This document shows positions 60,404-64,000 of a DNA stretch of 64,000 nucleotides, piece after piece; within the stretch, counting starts at the first letter, position 1; each line of letters opens with the position of its first letter. A program made the translations under genes and the position numbers. The notes beneath the pieces are model-generated. The model was not told where the DNA came from. It did not search any database and saw only the letters and a list, made by a program, of their open reading frames with translations. This stretch comes from Parasulfuritortus sp037439465. Lineage in GTDB: Bacteria; Pseudomonadota; Gammaproteobacteria; Burkholderiales; Thiobacillaceae. The stretch is taken from the NCBI GenBank assembly GCA_037439465.1, contig JBBIVX010000017.1, positions 1 through 64,000 on the forward strand. The letters run 5' to 3'.

Positions 60404-62928
60404 TGGCCAGTCTGTTCAATGGGCCCGCCGCCCTCTGGAGGCGGTTACGGGAGCGTATCGACAGGCGCCCGGACAGCGAATTCCAGCAAGCGTTGATCCG
60501 TTTTGTCATCGGCGTCGGTTTCTATACCTATTTCGCCAGCCGCTCGCTCGGACATACGGAGCAAGTGTCAGGGACCATCCACCTGATTGCCGTCATTTTT
60601 CTGGGACTTTCCGCCATCATTTTGTCGGCGACATTATGGTCCTCTGGAATTTCCGTGGTACGCCGGCTGTTCGGCGCCGTACTGGATTTTTCCGTTGCCA
60701 GCCTGCTCTTGCTGATCGGTGGCGAGACCTCGGCGCCCCTGGTGATGGTCTATCTTTGGGTGGCCCTGGGTAACGGTTTCCGCTATGGCGTGCGCTACCT
60801 GTATCTGTCCACCCTGCTGGCAACGCTGGGGTTCGGGGCCGTGCTTGCCAATAATGATTACTGGAACGCGCACCTGCCCCTGGGCCTGGGCCTGTTGCTT
60901 ACCATCATTGCTGTACCCTTGTATGCGGCCTCGCTGATGCGCCAGTTGCACCGCGCCATCAAGCGGGCCAAGGAGGCCAATCAGGCCAAGTCGCAATTTC
61001 TGGCCAATATGAGCCACGAACTGCGTACCCCCCTCAACGGCGTCATCGGTGTCGCCGATCTCCTGGCTGAAACCCGCCTCGACCGCGAGCAGCAGGAGTT
61101 GGCGCGCATCATCCGTTCATCCGCCGATACCCTGCTGGGATTGATCGAGAATATCCTCGACATTTCCCGCATCGAGGCGGGCCGCCTGGTCCTCAACGCC
61201 GAGGATTTCGATCTGCATCTTCTGGTCAGCCGCACCGTCATGATGCTGGAGCCGGTGGCACGCAAGAAAGGTCTGGCCCTGGCCGCCCATATCGCCCCGC
61301 AGACCCCTTACGGCCTGCATGGCGATGCCACCCACTTGCGTCAGATATTGGTCAACCTGCTCGGCAATGCGATCAAGTTCACCGCAACGGGGCGGATCGA
61401 TCTCTATATACGACCGACCGGACAGGGGGACTCGCCGCGACTGTATTTCGAGGTGGTCGATACCGGCATCGGCATACCGGAGGCCGCCCAGGGGCGCATT
61501 TTCGAAAGTTTCAGCCAGGCCGATCCGAGCATCACCCGGCGTTATGGTGGCACCGGCCTGGGCACGGCCATCGCCAAGCAGATCACGGAACTGATGGGCG
61601 GCCACATCGGCCTGCGCAGCAAGGAAGGGGAAGGCAGCGTGTTCTGGTTCGAGCTGCCCTTTCAGGCGACAAAGGCGGCACCGACACCGGTTTGGCCCGA
61701 GGAACGATTGCAGGGCCATGTCGCCTGCCTGGCACATGGCGAGCTATGGCAACGACTGGAGGGCCTGATCCGGGGCTGGGGCATGGTGCCTTGGGTCCTC
61801 GACACGGAGCGCGCACTTCTCTCGCTAATGCGTGATTCCACGCTCCCCGAGCGGCCGCTGACGGCGGTCATCATCGCCAGTGACAGGCTGACTTCCGACC
61901 CGGCCGATTTTATGCGCGATGCCGGCGGCCATGCCGGCGCCCCTCCCGTCATCCTGATCGAGACTGCGGCGGAGCGGCCCGCCGCCGCGGAAACGCGGCT
62001 GATGCGGGCTGGCTACGCTGCCGTGCTGGCTACGCCAATCAATCCCAGTCTGTTGTTCAACGCCTTCCACGCCGCCATGAGCGCGGCCTTGCCGGACAAT
62101 GTCGTGTCCATCGCCGAACGCTTCCAGGGCAAGGCGGGTGGGTTGCGGCTGCGTATCCTGGTGGCCGACGACAACCCCGTCAACCAGCGGGTGCTACGCG
62201 GCCTGATGGAACATGCCGGCCATGAAGTGGTCGTCGCCGACGATGGCGAGATGGCACTCAATCTGTTGCAAACCGAGGCCGCCGCCCTCCAGCTCGCCAT
62301 CATCGACATGCACATGCCGGGGCTTTCCGGTATGGATGTCGTGCGCAGCTGGCGTTACCTGGAGACGGGCCATCTGCCCATGATCATGCTCACCGCCGAC
62401 GCCCGCGAGGAGAGCCAGAAAGCGTGCCGGGAGGCTGGCGCCGATGCCTTCCTGACCAAACCCGTCAACAGCCGCGAGCTGATAGATACCGTCGCCAGTC
62501 TGGCCTCGGCCAATGCCCCGGCCAGCGCAAAACCGGCTATCGAGAGCCACAAATCCGCCGCACCGTTGCTCGACGAAAGCATACTCGACGACCTGACCAG
62601 CCTGGGCGGCGGGCCGAAGTTCGTGGCCGGCCTGATAGAGGAGTTCACCCAGGACAGCCTGCATATCTTCGAGGTTATCGAGCGGGCGGCGCGCGAACGC
62701 GACTACCCGCTTTGGCGCGACCAGCTGCACATGCTCAAGGGCGGCGCCAGTGACGTCGGCGCCAGCCAATTGGCCGAGCTTTGTGTCGAGGCGGAGCGCG
62801 TCCAGCCCTATGAGCTTGGCACACCCGTGGCTGCGGAAAAACTGGAGCAAGTTCGGGCCGGCTGGACCGCCGCCGGCGCCCGTCTGGCCGAGTATCTATC
62901 CCGCCAGGCGAGCGCCCGGGGCGGCTGA
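60400..62928 (+). CDS. rpfC: hybrid sensor histidine kinase (RpfC family, DSF sensor)
   Basis: Membrane sensor of 842 residues. The N-terminal input domain has several membrane helices (about 30-180) with NGFRYGVRYLYLST and a YWNAHLPLGLGLLLTIIAVPLY segment, matching Xanthomonas RpfC. A HisKA domain follows (His206 in FLANMSHELRTPLNG) and then an ATPase with VDTGIGIPEAAQGRIFESFSQAD and GTGLGTAIAK. A receiver domain has Asp636 in IIDMHMPG, and a C-terminal HPt has His777 in DQLHMLKGGASDVGA. This is a full phosphorelay kinase. The 3' end overlaps convergent rpfF by 33 bases. Confidence 0.94.
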   Translation: MMASLFNGPAALWRRLRERIDRRPDSEFQQALIRFVIGVGFYTYFASRSLGHTEQVSGTIHLIAVIFLGLSAIILSATLWSSGISVVRRLFGAVLDFSVASLLLLIGGETSAPLVMVYLWVALGNGFRYGVRYLYLSTLLATLGFGAVLANNDYWNAHLPLGLGLLLTIIAVPLYAASLMRQLHRAIKRAKEANQAKSQFLANMSHELRTPLNGVIGVADLLAETRLDREQQELARIIRSSADTLLGLIENILDISRIEAGRLVLNAEDFDLHLLVSRTVMMLEPVARKKGLALAAHIAPQTPYGLHGDATHLRQILVNLLGNAIKFTATGRIDLYIRPTGQGDSPRLYFEVVDTGIGIPEAAQGRIFESFSQADPSITRRYGGTGLGTAIAKQITELMGGHIGLRSKEGEGSVFWFELPFQATKAAPTPVWPEERLQGHVACLAHGELWQRLEGLIRGWGMVPWVLDTERALLSLMRDSTLPERPLTAVIIASDRLTSDPADFMRDAGGHAGAPPVILIETAAERPAAAETRLMRAGYAAVLATPINPSLLFNAFHAAMSAALPDNVVSIAERFQGKAGGLRLRILVADDNPVNQRVLRGLMEHAGHEVVVADDGEMALNLLQTEAAALQLAIIDMHMPGLSGMDVVRSWRYLETGHLPMIMLTADAREESQKACREAGADAFLTKPVNSRELIDTVASLASANAPASAKPAIESHKSAAPLLDESILDDLTSLGGGPKFVAGLIEEFTQDSLHIFEVIERAARERDYPLWRDQLHMLKGGASDVGASQLAELCVEAERVQPYELGTPVAAEKLEQVRAGWTAAGARLAEYLSRQASARGG

Positions 62929-63810
62929 AGAATGGGTTTCCACCGCTTCCAGTTTGCCGCCTTGACGGGCGATGAGGCGCTCCATCATGCGCAGATCCTT
63001 GGCCTCGATGCGCAGGGCGGCATCCACCCAGATCTCGGTGACCCGCCGCAACTCCTCGTGGGAAATGGGCGCTATCGCTTCCCGCGCTGCGCGCAGGGCA
63101 ATGGCGCCGTTGCGGGCCCTGCCTTCGCGGCGCACGTAGTCATAAACCGCCTGGGTGCCTTCGCCCGGCTCGGCCAGGACATCGACTACCCCCAGGTCAA
63201 AGAGTTCTTCGGCGCTGTAGATGTTGCCACTCAATATCATCCTTTCGGCCTTGGCCGTGCCGATGCGCCGTCCCAACAGGGTGAGTGCGCCCATGCCCGG
63301 AAAGAGGTTGAAGAGGATTTCGGGAAAACCCATTTTGCAACCACGTTCGGCGATGAGCACGTTGCCGGAGAGTGCGCACTCAAAACCGCCGCCGAGCGCA
63401 TCCCCCTGCACCAGGCAGATACTTTTCAGGTTGGGCCGGTTCAAATGCACCGCATTGACATACAGTGGTTCGATGCAGGCCAGGGCATAACGGTACAGAC
63501 CATCCCGGTCACGCCGCTGGATATGGTCGCGGAACAGCTGCAGATCACCCCCCAGATTGAATACCCCTGGGTAGGATGAGGCCGTGACTTGATAAAGCAC
63601 GTCAGGACGGTTGGGGTCATCGATCTGCGCCGCGAGTTCAGAGCACCAGGTCAAAAGTTCGGCCAGCAGTTCTGGAGTAAAACACGGCCGCGGTTCTGCA
63701 TGCATGTAGCCCCAGGCGATCTGGTGGCGTTCGTCGAAATAGGTGTCGAGCTGGCGGAAGCGCGACGCCTGGGGTTGCAGCGAGGACGGAACGGCTTGTA
63801 AGTGAGACAT
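62896..63810 (-). CDS. rpfF: DSF synthase, crotonase family (RpfF)
   Basis: Makes cis-2-unsaturated fatty-acid signals (DSF) from acyl-ACP. The 304 residues contain GDALGGGFECAL with Glu144 and GCKMGFPEILFNLFPGMGALT with Glu164, the pair of catalytic glutamates 20 residues apart (Glu141 and Glu161 in Xanthomonas RpfF). A strong GGAAAGGAG precedes the start. It is convergent with rpfC, as in xanthomonads. Plain enoyl-CoA hydratases are an alternative, but the context and the whole N-terminal half favour RpfF. Confidence 0.93.
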   Translation of the reverse strand: MSHLQAVPSSLQPQASRFRQLDTYFDERHQIAWGYMHAEPRPCFTPELLAELLTWCSELAAQIDDPNRPDVLYQVTASSYPGVFNLGGDLQLFRDHIQRRDRDGLYRYALACIEPLYVNAVHLNRPNLKSICLVQGDALGGGFECALSGNVLIAERGCKMGFPEILFNLFPGMGALTLLGRRIGTAKAERMILSGNIYSAEELFDLGVVDVLAEPGEGTQAVYDYVRREGRARNGAIALRAAREAIAPISHEELRRVTEIWVDAALRIEAKDLRMMERLIARQGGKLEAVETHSSAAPGARLAG

Positions 63811-63859
63811 GGTCTACTCCTTTCCTTCGGTGGGGGCGATATCTGATTGGTGCAAATAC

Positions 63860-63876
63860 CTACGCGTTTAGCGTAG
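63860..63876. promoter_or_regulatory. inverted repeat upstream of rpfF
   Basis: CTACGC-gttta-GCGTAG, a 6-bp dyad with a 5-base loop, lies 50 bases upstream of the rpfF start. It could be an operator or a 5' leader hairpin. The rest of 63811-64000 contains no gene-like frame; AT-rich GTTTTTTCAAACAG around 63921-63935 is a possible promoter part. Confidence 0.35.
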
Positions 63877-64000
63877 CTTCTGTCTACACCGCGCACAAGG
63901 GCGAATCTCGGAAGAACTCACGTTTTTTCAAACAGTTGTCGGGTGCCAGCAGAGTGCAGTAGGGGGAATGGATGGGGCGCGCCAAAAGACGCAAGAGGGA

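Overview
The window is a proteobacterial chromosome segment that contains the replication origin. GC is high except in the origin and a few promoters. The order gyrB-dnaN-dnaA / rpmH-rnpA-yidC-mnmE, then mnmG-rsmG-parA-parB-atpIBEFHAGDC-glmU-glmS, together with leuS-lptE-holA-proA-nadD-rsfS and hemA-prfA-prmC, fits Betaproteobacteria best. A form-I-like phosphoribulokinase suggests a Calvin-cycle autotroph, perhaps related to Thiobacillus or the Nitrosomonadales. HemF points to aerobic growth, and LptE, TonB, Mpl and an MCE system point to a diderm with DAP peptidoglycan. The species assignment is inference.

Regions: (1) 1-5.6 kb holds tRNA-Ala(CGC), gyrB, dnaN and dnaA on the minus strand, a probable oriC between dnaN and dnaA, and a parS-like site between gyrB and dnaN. 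(2) 5.6-9.2 kb holds rpmH, rnpA, yidC and mnmE, without yidD at its usual place. (3) 9.2-15.7 kb holds a small unknown gene, an ABC exporter, a perfect parS site and mnmG-rsmG-parA-parB. (4) 15.7-26 kb holds the complete F1Fo ATP synthase operon, then glmU and glmS. (5) 26-33.4 kb holds an orphan ParA ATPase and the minus-strand run leuS-lptE-holA-proA-nadD-rsfS. (6) 33.5-39.5 kb is more accessory: phosphoribulokinase, a QueD-like protein, lipB, a TonB-dependent receptor with copper-type motifs, and an Xre/RES toxin-antitoxin pair. (7) 39.5-51 kb holds hemF, an unusually long bifunctional penicillin-binding protein, hemA, prfA, a LolA-like/MMPL exporter pair, a small proline-rich secreted protein and prmC. 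(8) 51-59 kb is one tightly packed minus-strand run: mpl, an MlaE/F/D-type MCE lipid transporter with its lipoprotein, an esterase, an RNase II-family enzyme and a TonB protein. (9) 59-64 kb is a complete DSF quorum-sensing module: rpfG and rpfC, convergent with rpfF.

How the genes connect: DnaA, DnaN, GyrB and ParABS act at and around the origin. The receptor at 35.8-38.1 kb could be energised by the TonB protein at 50.9-51.8 kb. RpfF would make a fatty-acid signal, RpfC would sense it and hold RpfF in check, and RpfG would turn the phosphorelay into cyclic-di-GMP breakdown.

The less ordinary observations are palindrome-rich in-frame insertions in leuS and hemF, a large insertion between catalytic motifs of the penicillin-binding protein, a QueD-like protein with Arg at a zinc-ligand position, CxxxM and HxM motifs in the TonB receptor, and the orphan ParA. 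I found no CRISPR array, insertion sequence, rRNA operon or prophage.
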